From Pleurodeles waltl (taxonomy: Eukaryota; Chordata; Amphibia; Caudata; Salamandridae), in contig NC_090445.1 in assembly GCF_031143425.1 (NCBI RefSeq), positions 818,498,817 to 818,562,816 on the forward strand: DNA of 64,000 nucleotides, given 5' to 3'. This document shows, one piece after another, positions 46,925-59,460 of the stretch. A program made the position numbers and the translations under genes. Position 1 is the first letter of the stretch; each line of letters starts with the position of its first letter. A model generated the notes under the pieces. It was not told where the DNA came from. It was given only the letters and a program-made list of their open reading frames with translations, and ran no database searches.

Positions 46925-47774
46925 TCAGGTGCTCAGGCCTGGGCCAATTTCTTAGGGAGTGTTTTTACGAATTTAGCAGCCTGCTTCGGGTCTGTGAAAA
47001 AGTGTAGTTTACCGTTATGCTGGATTCTGAGCTTCGCTGTGTATATTAGAGAGTATTTTGCATCTGTTTGGTTCAAGGTGCGCTTAACCGACATAAACGT
47101 TCTGTGTGCAACCTCTACACCTGGGGTGTAATCTGTGAAGATGCTGAGTGTATTATTGTTATATATGTAATGGGTTTGCGGGCAAGATGTAATACAGTGT
47201 CTCTTTCTCTATAGTTCAGTAGCCGTGCTATGATAGGGTGGGCCGGGGCGCCAGGAGGCAGCCTCTGGCCCAGCGATCTATGAGCCTGTTTCACCACTAA
47301 AACCTAGGAGAACTCGTCCGGGAAGAGCGCAGTCAGCATAGTCTCTGCGTAGTCCTCCATGTGGCCCATGTCTGTTGACTCTGGCACTCTCAGGATACGG
47401 ATGTTGTTTCTGCATGAGTGGGCTTCCAGGTCTTTGTTCCTGTTGTGAATCAGCTCCAGCACCCGCTCCATCTGGAAAAGGTGTTCACCTCACTGCCTCG
47501 GCTATCCTCCAAATCGGGATTCCACCTGTTCTAAACGGGTGTCATGGTCATTTACCCTGTCCTTCAAGCGGTCCAGGCTGTCCATGAGGGGGTCTAGTTT
47601 GGCATCTATGCCTGCCAGGCTTTGCTTGAGATCCATAAACATGGCTTTTTTTGTGGACGACTGGGCCTCACTCTCTTGAGACTGCTCCAGGTCCATCTCC
47701 TCTGCTTGTGTGCTTGCGTGTCCAGCCTTCTTCTAGTTCTTGAAAGAGAGTTTGACCTGATCTGACTTCCCCAT
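46925..47774 (-). pseudogene. L1-clade LINE ORF1 remnant
   Basis: A start codon lies at 47774 on the minus strand (MGKSDQVKLSFKN, then a stop). Next is a coiled-coil segment (IDAKLDPLMDSLDRLKDRVN, about 47610-47550). An RRM-like stretch follows (NKDLEAHSCRNNIRILRVPE, about 47430-47370). The C-terminal domain is RAHRSLGQRLPPGAPAHPII at about 47290-47230. A further frame carries 'AKLRIQHNGKLHFFTDP' near 47020-46970. This is the domain order of L1 ORF1p, the RNA-binding chaperone of L1 elements. In-frame stops and shifts show it is dead. No ORF2 was recognised at lower coordinates. Confidence 0.7.
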
Positions 47775-47989
47775 GACGCTGGAGTGGCTGCAGCCTGTGA
47801 CCATCCGAGGTCCCAAGTGCGCTCATCTCCACATGGTCATCAGCAAGTCAAATGCAATGAACGTTTAAGGTACACTGGTTCAATGTTCTCCAGCCAGTGT
47901 ATTTATTAGGTCTGCAGTTAGCCTGAGTGCAAGGCTGTGCAATCTCCCGGGCAGTGCAGGGGCCCCACTGTCACCCCCTGTGCCTGTTC

Positions 47990-48245
47990 TCTGCCACCCT
48001 TTTCATGGCGGTGTTACCACCATGAAATCGCTGGCAGAGAATGAAGTCGTAATTCCTGGGGCAGCGCTGCTTGAAGACTGCCACGACTGCCAGCTCGCCG
48101 GGACAACTAATCCTGGTAGTGCTGGTGGTTTGACCACAGCACGGCTGCCCTGGTCACAAGGTGGCATTCGGACTGCCACTTGGGCGGCGGTCCGAACGCC
48201 ACCACGAGACCGCCAGACTCGTAATGACACAGTAGTCTGTGCTGC
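47990..48245. repeat. GC-rich palindromic repeat fragment
   Basis: It contains GTGGCATTCGGAC paired with GTCCGAACGCCAC (12 of 13) at about 48162-48204 and several GGCGGT / ACCGCC-type blocks. It resembles in style the hairpin element at 63636, though no direct alignment is possible by eye. Confidence 0.4.
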
Positions 48246-48249
48246 ATGA

Positions 48250-48740
48250 CGCATCCTCAACACAGGACTCCACATCTCTACGCAACCAGGATTAAGTTAC
48301 AGTGTTCAGTGGGCCTAACTGGGTTCTTGTAGCTGGCCCACACTCCATGATGGTCAGCCTGAGCTTGTGACTTTGTCCAGGTCCGGCACAACCAGATAGT
48401 TAGTGCTCTGTGCGTTAAATCTTTTAAATTGTATATCTCCTTTTTTACTGGGTGGAGTTTTGCCTTTCTGGTCTAGATTTATTTAATAAAATGTATTCTA
48501 TTTTTCTAAATTGGTGTGGGATTTTTCTTATATTGTGTTATCACTTTGATACTATTTGAAGTGCTGCATTAATACTTTACACATTGCCTCGAAGGTAAGC
48601 TTCACTGCTTTGTGCCAAGCTACCAGAGGAGTGAGCACAGGTTAATTTAGGGTTTGCTTGTGACTTCACCCTCACAAGGATTGTGGTTTCTGCTTAGGTA
48701 GGGTTTTATCCCCTTGACCATTAATCCAATTTCGGAGATA
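48250..48740 (-). repeat. LTR-like fragment shared with 23764-24084
   Basis: Read on the minus strand from 48740 it shares the 'aaaaccctacctaagcag..accacaat' and 'gtgaagtcacaagcaaaccc' blocks with 23764-24084, in the same order. It continues with A/T-rich LTR-like sequence. Confidence 0.5.
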
Positions 48741-49220
48741 TATTCTTTTAGTTATTATGTCCAAAAGTGCCAAACAAGTGAAATGAAGATTCTTATTGTA
48801 TTTATTTGTGTTGGGTTGCACTATGTTTTAAAAGTTAACTTGTAAAAATATTTTCTTCCAGCACGTTATGGCACTGTTTATTGACCAACTCTTGTGGATA
48901 ATAATGGAACAGTGTGACACCAGTTTCACTCATCCAAAAATAATGCACAGCTTTTAACAGCAGTTGTGTATGACTTGGATGTAATCACTGACAACTGCTG
49001 TAAAGCTACTAATAGTTATAATGAGGAATCCCATCGCCCTGGAATGTGCAGTTCCCATGGCGATTTTGTGATCAGTTTAACACGGAAGTCGCTTAGAATG
49101 GGCATTCGTGGCTACTGTGCTCAGAAAAATTGACTACCTAAAGCATATTATCTGCCAGGGGCGGCTCCTTGGCTAAGGTGGAGGAGCGTGGCCCTGCTGA
49201 ATTTTCAAAAAAGGAAAACT

Positions 49221-49257
49221 AAAATGATAATAATGTATGCTACATTATTATCATTTT
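49221..49257. repeat. Perfect 17-bp-arm palindrome
   Basis: AAAATGATAATAATGTA (49221-49237) is mirrored exactly by 49241-49257 around TGC. It lies in a stretch opening CAGGGGCGGCTCC at 49158, a hAT-like tip, but the other end was not found. Confidence 0.7.
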
Positions 49258-49724
49258 ATGTTTCCTTGTTGTAAGGGGTGGGGCGGGGCTGGGCTGGAGG
49301 GAGGGGGCCAGAGGAGGGATATGCACCACAATGTGCACATGTCTGTTTGGCTGGCTGTATTGGGCAGTCGAAACAGACGTGCACTTTTCATGTTCTCTAC
49401 CCAGCTGTATGAACAGCCGAGTGGAGAATATGCACAGGCTCCTACTTTCAGTCTAAGCAATGAAGCAGGCCGTTCAGACCACTTACAGCACTGCTGTCAT
49501 GCTGGTGACAGCATCGTTGTGATTGGCTGGGAGCCTGTGTGCATCTGGGAACAGGAAGAGGATGGAGGGGAGAAGAACGAGTCTCCCCCTCGAAGGTAAG
49601 TGTTTTTTTTTTTAATTGTTATTTTTTACCCTCACAGCCCTCCATCCCGTTGGTACCTGTCCCAACCTGTCACCCCCGTTCAGTGGCAGCCACCACTAGT
49701 ATCTGCATAACCCAAAATGTAAGC

Positions 49725-49880
49725 AGTGGGGTGGGGGGGGGCAAACTCCAGGGGGTCCGCTCAGCACAGTACACTGTGCACAGAGGCAGCTCCTGACTGG
49801 GTCCAGAGGGGAGGGCCAGGCCTGCCCCCGCCCACTGGTACTTTGCAGGGGGCCCCCCATTAAGTTTCGTTACACCACTG
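49725..49880. mobile_element. hAT-type MITE fragment related to 33841-33997
   Basis: The right end TTCGTTACACCACTG matches the right end of the MITE at 33841-33997. Shared interior blocks include GTACACTGTGCAC, CTCCTGACTGGGT and 'tactttgcaggggg'. The left end is degraded and no target duplication was found. Confidence 0.6.
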
Positions 49881-50550
49881 TGTCCTGCTTGACAATGGGG
49901 GAAGCATCAGATATAGTGAGACATGAAACACTTTCATCATTCATCAAGTGATACATTTTAAACTTTCTTTCCTAACGTGCTCTTCCCCTCTTCTCATTCT
50001 CAAAGTGCTAGGAAGTGACCAGTTTGGTGACACACAAGTGCTTTATAAAACTTCAGAAATAGTACTAAGGGAGTTACACCAGTCAAGTGCTGAATTACAT
50101 CCCTTTCCAGGGCAGAAGAGGAACCCCAAGCTTCATTGGAGTACAGGAGAAGGAAGTTCTTCATGAGAGAAAATCCTTTTTCTGCGGAGGAAAAAAGAGC
50201 GATTTTTTTATTTTTAATTTTTTTAAACATGCAGTTCCTGTCGCTGCCTTTCCCTAATGTGGCATTGTACTGTCCATACAATTCCACACTGGGGTATTGC
50301 CTACACCTAGAAATATGCAGCTGTCACGCTTTTCCAAGCACACTACTGGGTAATTTTTTAAATTGCCAAAATTCATAAACCTACACGCATGTGTAGGAGG
50401 AGTAGGTATGTGGGTGTAGTTTTATAACTTTTCTTTGTTAATTGGGTCTATAGCCTTTCAATGTTTTCGAGAACTGACTAGCACACCTTATGTTTGATAA
50501 ATGGAATGATTTTTAAAATACACTTGTTTGTTCATTTTTGTTGTCTGAAG
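49881..50550. other. Intron sequence, nothing recognised
   Basis: Sequence between the MITE fragment and exon 50551, ending in a T-rich stretch. Short open frames here have no support. Confidence 0.4.
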
Positions 50551-50667
50551 GCCTTCAGCTCCAGTCATGAGGTGAAAAATTATCCCCTGAAGGAAAGATC
50601 TACAAAGGAGTTAGAAGACATTCAGAGGGTTCTGAACCTGAAGAGGATTGAAGCAGCTGATCGCCAA
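50551..50667 (+). CDS. CFAP43: CFAP43-like gene, exon 5 of 5 in the window
   Basis: The exon has acceptor TTGTTGTCTGAAG and donor GTATGC, with 39 codons and phase 0 at both ends. The peptide begins AFSSSHEVKNYPLKERSTKE and ends RVLNLKRIEAADRQ. The 'EVKNYPLKERT' and 'L..VL.LKKIE..D' pattern is the segment after the conserved ECWDSM block in the CFAP43/CFAP44 family. The next exon was not found in the remaining 13 kb, which is mostly transposon, so the next intron is probably longer than 13 kb or the gene continues beyond the window. Confidence 0.78.
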
Positions 50668-51009
50668 GTATGCTACCAATAACAAGAAAAATGACAAAAA
50701 ATATTATGTATGATTAGAAATGTCTCCTTTCCCACTGCCATTATGCTTTGCTATGGAGATACATTAATTAACTTCCTCTGTTTTCCCAGTTTAGTATGTC
50801 ATTGGCTCATGTTAATTTCATTGCCTAAACTGGTTTGTGGCCTAACCTGTAACAATCGATATATACAATTTAGGCCTCATTCGTGCATAGTTGAATGAAG
50901 CATGATCTGGATACCTTTGTGACTTAAGTATTTAGTATCATACTAGAATCCACATGGATGCATAGATTTAGAACTCAGGCTATATATGTAGGAGGGCGTC
51001 CATTTTTTA

Positions 51010-51420
51010 AACCAATGGGGAGCTTCTAGTAAGGGCTCATAAGGAGCTCAGTCATTGAGTGATTGAGCTTTTTTAAAGTTGATGGGCATCCACTAACGTG
51101 TGAACAATAGAAATAGTCAGTGGAGGTGCCTTTAGTATGGCCTGCTCAGATGGGAGAACCAGCAACATCATCAGTTGGATGTCATTCAAATAAATATAGA
51201 ATTTAGCCTCAGCAATCTGGAGAAGATTAACTGTTGGGCCCATATAGATATTAAGTAAAAGCAGTGAAAGAAATAACCCCTGAAGTACACCTCGCTAGAA
51301 CCATTGATTATTAATTAGGTGTTTGTCATGAAATATAGCAGCCACTATACAGAAGTTCATTATATGCTTATTTCAAAGACACTAGGCCAATTTTATCCCA
51401 AGTGTATAGATGTTTGACCT
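51010..51420 (-). pseudogene. LINE reverse transcriptase fragment, CR1/L2 style
   Basis: On the minus strand near 51300-51230 the sequence reads RGVLQGLFLSLLLLNIYMGP. It is a decayed form of the GVPQGSxLSPLLFNIYM motif of CR1/L2-group RTs, followed by a NDIQL remnant of the YADDTQL box at about 51195. Upstream and downstream sequence is too diverged to place. Confidence 0.55.
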
Positions 51421-51779
51421 TAATGGACAGTTATCACTTATGTTTTCCCGAAGCTGCTTCTCAGAAACAAGGGTGAGCTGAGCAACGATGGCTGCATAAG
51501 GTTAAATGAAATTGCTTGTGTCACAAAAGGTCAGTGGTGGGCAAAATCTCTGGTACAGTACTAGTTCATATTTTAGAAATTAACTATGGAGAAGTTTGAA
51601 AAATCTTTGCAGAGTTTGATTGAAGAAATAATAGACATTTAATCCACAGTGGTCTGCAGTTCATCTGTTATTTTGAAGAACTCTGCCAGGTTAGTGGCCT
51701 TGTCTGCTCAACTATAGAAAGAGACTTTCTTATAAACAATAATCTGAATGTTGTATAACTTTTCACATTTTAGGTATCT

Positions 51780-53945
51780 TTGTCTAAGATACAAATAGTG
51801 CACCTTCCCCACAGAATACTGGCACTCAAATGAATCGTTTCAGCTGGACCCCCAATAGAAAGTTCTGGATACTCCTGGGAGATAGCCGAAAGGATTATAA
51901 GATGATACCACAAAGCAGTGTACTCACTTGCAGGACTGAGCTGCACTTACTGAGACAAAAGGTGGCCACCACCACCCTCATAAACACCTTCCACCAGCTG
52001 AAGGAATTAAAGGATAGGGCTTGAAGACGCCATTGTGCAGCAAAGCCGGAAGTCATTGGGGATGCTGGTGCTCCTAGCAGCACAGTGGTGGCAGACCTAC
52101 TGGCCAGCGCTAACTCAAACATGGGACCTGAACTCAGAAGAGTCAGTGGAAGTTAAACACTTTGTTTTGAGACGCAGCTGTCCCATGAGGCAGTTCAATC
52201 CCTGACCAGTCCTTTAATGCCTGAGGAATGGAGGTAGGTTTAAAAGCCCCTGAATACCAAAGGTGTGGCCCTATCATGCTGCAGTGGGTGGTGGTTAGCC
52301 CAAGAAAAAATGTTTCACTGAGGGATACCTTGAGCTGCGTGAGAAGAAAGTAATCCACAGGGTATTGCATATACACATGAAGTGTATAGAAAGAGCTACA
52401 AAAATAATCTAGAAGTAGAATAAGTTAGAAAGCGAAGCATCAGTGGTAGGACAACTGTACGGTGTGAGAGGATGCAGCCCTTGAAAGAGCTGGCAGAACG
52501 CAAGGCCACTTGTGATTGATGAATCATCCGATGGGGCACATTGGCTATTGAGGGGCACAGAACTCTGGGGAAACAAAATAAAGCTCCAGTCCCCGATAGG
52601 TCCTGGAGAAGGTGGGTTCCTGTAACAAAATGAGGTTCCCTGATTAAAAGACTTGCTTACCCAGAAACAAGTCAGGAGAGATAAAGTGTCTTACAGAGTA
52701 AGTAGAGCAATCAGCAAGAGAATATAGCCATAACTAAAGAAAATATGTTGCATTTCTTGGCAGACATTAATAACAAAGTAGGGACTTCTCAAAAACACTC
52801 AAAGATATGCGGAACCATGTTGAAGTGTGCAAAAGTAGACTATGTGGAAGAAACGGTGGATGACTGCTCTGTGGAACAACAAAAGTAGGGCACCATTCAT
52901 GGACCACTTGAAACTTGAGGATATTCAGAACCTACCCTGAAGGAATACTACCTGAATTATGGCACTGATGAGTGGCCTGGACGAACAAAAATAAATGGAT
53001 GCATTTATGAGCTGTTCTTCTTGGTGCTCTCAATAGCACCAAATTAATGTCCCCTGCTAACACAGGAAAAAGGTTGCCTGCTCAAGAGGTGACGCTCCCA
53101 CTGACCTCCTCTCTCAAGTGAATTTCTTTCACAAGAAGAAGGAGGTAATGGCTGTTGTAGTGGGAAAGTGTAATCTCCATTTCTTGATACCACAAGATTC
53201 TTTGCAACTTGGTTTCCAGCACCCTTAAAGTGCAAAGGGACTTCAGACCGGTCACCCAACAATTGAAGGACTTTTTAAAATATCTTGCCAATTGGGGTCA
53301 CCCATTCTGTCTCACTTTGTCTGGCAAGAGAAGAAGAAAGTAATGAGATCCTTAGCCAAAGTGAAAAAGATGCTTGGTATCGGAGAGGAGACGGATGAGA
53401 TACCTGAAGAAAGCGAGCATAAGAGAACCTGCCCCCACCACATGCACAATTAACCCTGGCACTGGATAAACCGGCCATTTCTCATGAATGCTGCAGCAGA
53501 GAGCAGAGTGAATAAAGGTGTTTTGGCATCTGTGAGCAGTGAGTGGAAATGACAGTGATGCCCATGACTCAGAAGGTTCTGAACCAGATTCACCATCAAG
53601 AGATGGAGACACATTATCGGATTTCATATGAACATGGTGCTTCACTGAATCTCCTAACTATATGGAGATATAGGCTGATGAAGGGATGGGCTAGGTTTGG
53701 AAAGAGCATGAGGTAAACCAGATGCACAATGGGATCCATGATTCGAGGAGGGGTGAAGGTTACTTTAGTTTATTGGTTGGGCTGGTTACTGTGGGTTGGG
53801 CGCATCCAGACATAACTCATTTGGGGCCCTTCCAGGAGCCATCATTTCACCTCAACAACTTATCTGAACACAACTTGTAAAATTATTCCTCCATGTTGAA
53901 CTTGATTAGTCTTAATACAGTGGTGCCTAATCCCTCAGTCATAGG
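51780..53945 (+). other. Decayed sequence, possibly 5' part of an L1-like LINE
   Basis: Protein-like snippets are present (for example around 53110-53180 and 53330-53420) but no domain can be named. It precedes the L1-type endonuclease remnant in the same orientation, so it may be its ORF1 or leader region. Confidence 0.3.
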
Positions 53946-54330
53946 GTGGCTATCTTTAATATGCTTAAAGACACAGAAAGTGTCATATGTTTTTTAAGAA
54001 ATGCAGTTTCATATCTCAAATCCAAGTGGTTACCGCCGCAATTATTCTTTTCTGGGAACTCAAAAATGGCAAGGTTGGCCGTACTGCTCTCACGCAAAGC
54101 AAACAGTGAGGTTCTTGAAATACTTGTACACTATAGGGTGGGTTTTATAGCTAAATAATAAACAGGACACCATGATCTATATGCTTTCTAACATGTATGC
54201 CCCAATGTCAAACAAGAATAGTGTCTTAAAATGGTAGTAGCGAAGATCCAGAAAAGGGCTAATGGAAACCTAATTGTAGAGGGACTTTAATCTTGTTAGG
54301 GACAGGCTGAAATATAGTGGCTGACACAGA
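53946..54330 (+). pseudogene. L1-clade endonuclease remnant (ORF2 N-terminal part)
   Basis: The frame from 53946 reads LKSKWLPPQLFFSGNSK, then MARLAVLLSRKAN. This matches in style the 'ETHL...W...FFS.g..ar.GVAiLls' part of L1 apurinic endonucleases, though the catalytic QET has decayed. A frame change leads to NMYAPMSNKNSVLK near 54192, the conserved 'N.YAPN' block. A broken GDFN block follows near 54280. Frequent stops; no RT was recognised downstream. Confidence 0.55.
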
Positions 54331-57300
54331 CAAGTTCAATTTAAAACAAGCATTGGCATAGCCAATAGGTCTCGCCTTTGGGACCTTATAAGTGTTTAGC
54401 CATGTAGCACAATATCCGTTACATTACGTTGGCCAATAAAGACATCATAGTTTGTGGTAAATTAATGGTGGGAGACCTAATTAATATGGTGGCTAAAAAA
54501 AGGCCATCAAATAAATGAATATGTAACGCCATTAGTAATAATTATTCTTTTACCATAAATTGATAGATACCTTGATTAATTGCCAGAATGCATTAGATGA
54601 AGTGTTAAGTATCTGCAGATTTGCTTCAGTGTTCTGTCAACCTTGTGCTGCATGGAAGGCACAGACATACCCATTTATCACCAACTACTCACCTGTTGGA
54701 CTTCCAAGCATTACCAAAACATCTATAGCACACAGAAGCAACCTGTGCAGCGCTTTGCAGAGCACTTGAGCAAGCACACTCCATGCCTTTTGAAGTGTAG
54801 ACATAGGGTGAACTAATTTGAATAATGCTCACAGTTCGTTGTCCTTTCTATGTACGGGGGGGTCCCACAGCCTTTTTTTATAATGAAATGTGTCTTTATA
54901 TAGCACATTTGTGCATTTTCTTGGCTTTGTAGTGCTGTGAATAAGAGAGGTATTCTTGAAGTGAGGTAACTGGCGAGTGCCACGAGAGAGAGAAGTGTGT
55001 TTGCTGAATTATATTGTGAACAGTTAATAGAGGTGTGATCACTGGAGGTTCCGCCACATGCGACAAAAAGTGTAAAATGTGTAGGTTCAAGTTTAGGTAT
55101 CTGTGGCGTACACTGGAATAACTAGGAGCGTTGAAGAGCACGAGTGTTGCCTGAGCTTGAAGTCGAGTGAGTGAAGAGATCCATCTCCACACATCTCCCT
55201 CTGTCGCAGTTTATAAATGGTGTAATTTTTGGGCAGATAAAGGAACTTTGGCATACATGCATTATTTGATGTGCCCAGGATCATACGGCATGGCAAAACA
55301 GGCAGTAAGGATAAGAAGCTGTGTTTATTTCACAGTTGACTAGTTATTGGGTCATATCTTTTTCATATCCGGGCTATTAAAGATTAAACCACTATGAGAT
55401 CCCCATTAAACTTGTGCGGTGCAGCGCCTTTAGGCTTTTGTTTTTTGATCACCCATACTCACTGTCACAATGCTTCATAATCGGTTGGTTTACACTTTCG
55501 GTGTGTGTCTGGAAGCGTGGTTGAACAAAGAGGGGAAGCTACTCAAAATACATACGAGTGGCAAGCTGTTTGGCTGGAAATAAGGAGGCTGATAGATTCA
55601 GTTGAAAAGTATTTTCACTTGGCAGAACTACAGCATGAAACTACTTAGGAGGACAATAAATCCAATGACTACAGTTGTCCTATCGTCCGAGAACTATTCA
55701 TGCTGAGATTTATCTCCGTTCTCAAGTTCAAGCGTAGATTTAGGGCATTTTTAGCATAAAAAACTCAACATGACAAACTAGAATACAATTCAAAGTAAAA
55801 TGTCTAATAAAAAAACAGCATCTTTCTAATTGAAAACAGCATATTAAGATTAAATTCCTAAACACCAAAGCAGTAGGAACGCTAAGAGGAAATGTCTAGA
55901 CAAAGTTTGACCAATGAGGAAGGCACCTCCTGATCAGAGAGAAGTGGGATGTACTTCTGCCTACATGCAGCTCTTAACAATGTAAACACGGGCTGTGCCA
56001 AGGTTACACATGCACCCGAGTGGTGGCTCCAGACAGATGTTTAAGGGAAGCCCTAGGGTGCTTCACACGTGTGCACCAGGTCATGAACCTCGCCTCCAGA
56101 CTGGGCTAAGAGTTAAGGGGACATGCCTACGGTGCAGATGAGGCACAGCAAGTCCCTTTTTGTCAAATTTTGTCAGCCTCCTCCTGCTTCTATCATCTGA
56201 CGCCCCTCACTAGCAAGGGAACCACTGGCCCTAATGCAAACAGTGTTACTGTCCCCTCTCTCCACCTGTGAATGATTCATTAATAATATAGAACCATAAC
56301 TGGGATGGACGGACCTCAGTGTCACTGCACCTGCTGCAAAATGGATACCTACGCCCCTGATTCCTGTCATCATAGTTACCTAAAACTGTCCTAGCTACCC
56401 CCAGTGACACAGCTGCATCACAAGTTGCACCTATGGCCATAGGAGAAGCGCCTGGGTGTCAAACTAAAATGAAACTAAGGAGAGGGAGTAAACAGCTCAG
56501 TCCGGGCGTAGAGTCTCATTGAAGCTACACATGCCACATTCAGTGAGTTAAACAAGTTAAAACACGTCAAAGCTGTGGATCCCACAACGAGATCCTGCTG
56601 CCTATGTAGGAGACACTGAAAGCATGCATGGGTGGGGTGCCAGAAACCATACACTGCGTGAGGCAACCCAAGCCGTTGTGCACACTTTACATCCTTAAAT
56701 GAGACCTACCGGGCTTTGAAACCCTATGCTGCAGTAACTGCAAATAAACACAAGCAACGCACAGTGCACTGGATTAAAAAACCCCAGTGATCCTTTCTTC
56801 AGATAGCACCAGTGCTGTCTGAGTGTAGCATACAGCTGCTCTTGTAAAGATCACATGCGGCAACATATGGGCTGCAGGGACTGAATCCGCCTTTGGTAGA
56901 ACACACTGTAAATAAGCAGCCTATGCAGGCTGCTTTGGCTCTTGCAGGTTCACTGTGAGAGCAGCTCTGCCTGTCCTGAGTGTTACACTGCATTCTGGTA
57001 CTTGCAGTTCTGGGTTTTAGAGGATTATAAATCAAAACTACCATTGTCATAAATTAGATTAAAAATTAAGATTGTGTTAGTTATTCACCCTGGCACATGA
57101 CAGCTTCAGATATGTGCCCACCCAGTACAGGCAGAAAGGCGCAGAGACGAAGCTGCCCACCGGGACCCTTGCTCACTTTAAACCAGACGTGCTCACTTCG
57201 TGTAGCCAGAGATTGCTCATTGTTTCCAGCAGCTGCATAAAAAATATGCTTGCAGCGTGTTCTAGGCCTGATCTCAGCTTTTCTTTCCAGGTGGATCGCG

Positions 57301-58250
57301 ACTTAAAGGTGGGGGCCGTGCCGGTGCAGGTACTGCAACAACCACACAAACTCAAGTACGATCTCCGTGTCATACGGCGTACACCGTGTTTGTAAATAAA
57401 TAATGCCATCAGCAGAGATCGGCAACCAAAGTAACCAGTGTGTTTCTTAAAAAAAACAAAAAAAGTTGATGTTGAAAACATCAGCTGCACGCATTTGCCT
57501 CAGAAAGTCAACAAACACAGCATTCCAAACACACGAGCCGAGGCAATCTAAAACAAGCAACAGCGAAGGAAAAGAGACTGCCTCATCATGACATAAATTA
57601 CGTCATCGCGCATGACATGCGGCTGCCATTTTAAATTGGGGAAATATGCTTTAAAACTTTTAACAGTAGCGATTTTCTCTACACATTGGCAGCGCGTAAG
57701 AAAATTGATTGTCTTTGCACCGGGGATGTAGGGGGCATAAATAGGTGCTGTCATAAAATAGCCTCTAACATTTGACCTCTGTCTTTAAATGCACAGCACA
57801 TGTAACCAGAGAACATGATTTAGAGCCCTGTTAACAAAAACAGACTGGAGCCACTGAAAACATCCTGTGCTCTGGTCAAATGCTATTAGCCTCAGAAAAA
57901 AAGTAGTCCCCAAACACATGCTACATTGACATAATTGGAAGAGTACTGTACTGGGGCCATGCTCCAGGGGAATGTACAACTGTGGAAAAGGTGGGACAAA
58001 GAGCAAGGATTGACCACTAGCAAGCAAAGATTTTTTTTATGGATACTGAAACAGACCAGCGAAAAAGTAGAGAGTCCACAAAGAGATATAGAAGTATATG
58101 CTAAAGAATATACAAGAGGTCTCGAATGTCAGAGTCAATAGATCCTCGGGGGTCTGTGCACGTTCCCAACACTTCCACCACAAGACAGCTCCAATACTCT
58201 GATTAGAATTGTCACAGATTCTAAGAGAGTCCAAGTGGGGAAAAGGGGAT
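54331..58250. other. Unassigned sequence
   Basis: No gene, complete repeat or RNA could be supported across this stretch. A small exon-like segment at 57291-57329 is discussed under findings. The short frames 54896-55192 and 57173-57490 have no recognisable domain. Confidence 0.35.
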
Positions 58251-58599
58251 TAGGAAGGGAACAGCTGGGAAGGAGACCTGTAGGAAGCAAAAAGGTTAAA
58301 ACACACAATATCAAGATTATATCATATTAATCAATACTAAGCTATGACTCTAAGCATTGTCATTCTGAAAACATGAACAACCTAAGCATCAACTTAAAAT
58401 GACTAGGCTTCAAGATGACTGGATACCTGTGAGGGAATCAAGAAAGGTTAAATGCAACTTTCAAATTCAAGTATTATCTTTTGCGTGAGGATCAGGAAAT
58501 AATCTGAATGATTTCTAAACCATCATATGAATCGTGTTTGAGAAACTTATTATGTACACACAACATTACATCTAGAACGCTAGCCTTTTTGTTCTCTCA

Positions 58600-59215
58600 A
58601 AATTGTCAGGACATGAACTGCGCACATTGCAGATTTGTACAAAGGTTGCAAACACCATAGAATGATTGCGCACCATGAATAACATGAATTAGACTCGAGA
58701 AATAAATCATGCGTCTTGCCAACTCGAAAAACCACCAAGTAAATGCCTTAAAATGGTAGCGCATAATGAACACCGTGATTTTAAACACAGAAAAGGAATC
58801 GTGCAGCTTGCCGATTCGAAGGTCACCATATGAATGTCAGAAAATGGTAGTGTACAATGAATAACATGAATTACACACAAGAAATTAATCGCACGTCTTG
58901 CTGATTCGAATGCCACCATGTAACTGCCCAGGAATGGTAGCGCACAATGAATATCAAGGGTTAAAGAACGAGAAATGAATTGCGCGTCTTGCCGATTCGA
59001 ATGCCACCATGTAACTGCCAAGGAATGGTAGCGCACAATGAATATCAAGGGTTAAAGCACGAGAAATGAATTGCGCGTCTTGCCGATTCGAATGCCACCA
59101 TGTAACTGCCAAGGAATGGTAGCGCACAATGAATAGCAAGGGTTAAAGCACGAGAAATGAATTGCGTGTCTTGCCGATTCAAATGCTACCTTGTAAGTGC
59201 CATAAAATGTCAAGC
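58600..59215. repeat. Tandem array of 91-bp repeats in the LTR region
   Basis: The phrase ATGGTAGCGCACAATGAAT recurs at 58753, 58844, 58934, 59025 and 59116, with diverged copies at 58662 and 59207. Spacing is 90-91 bp, giving six to seven units. Each unit also holds CTTGCCGATTCGAATGCCAC. Units nearest the TATA box are most alike, and those farther away have drifted. Confidence 0.85.
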
Positions 59216-59460
59216 GCACTTTCACATGCACAAGAGCAAATATATTTTATCATACTAATTAGGCCCAAGAACTCGAAATACTTCGAGAACGGGATCGGGG
59301 GCCCAGCCCGACCTCCGTCTTACTGCCCTGATCAAGAATCACCCAGCCAAGTGAGAGGGCAAGGCCTGAAGATCAAAGTAGGCCTCCAGAACAGGAGCTC
59401 AGGAAGTTGCTACTGCTCTGCAACGGACCTCTGAATAGTGAGCACGTGAAGCTGGGCTGG

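Noticed and set aside
58620..59207. CRISPR-like regular repetition
   Set aside because: The 91-bp repeats are head to tail without distinct spacers, in a eukaryotic LTR context.
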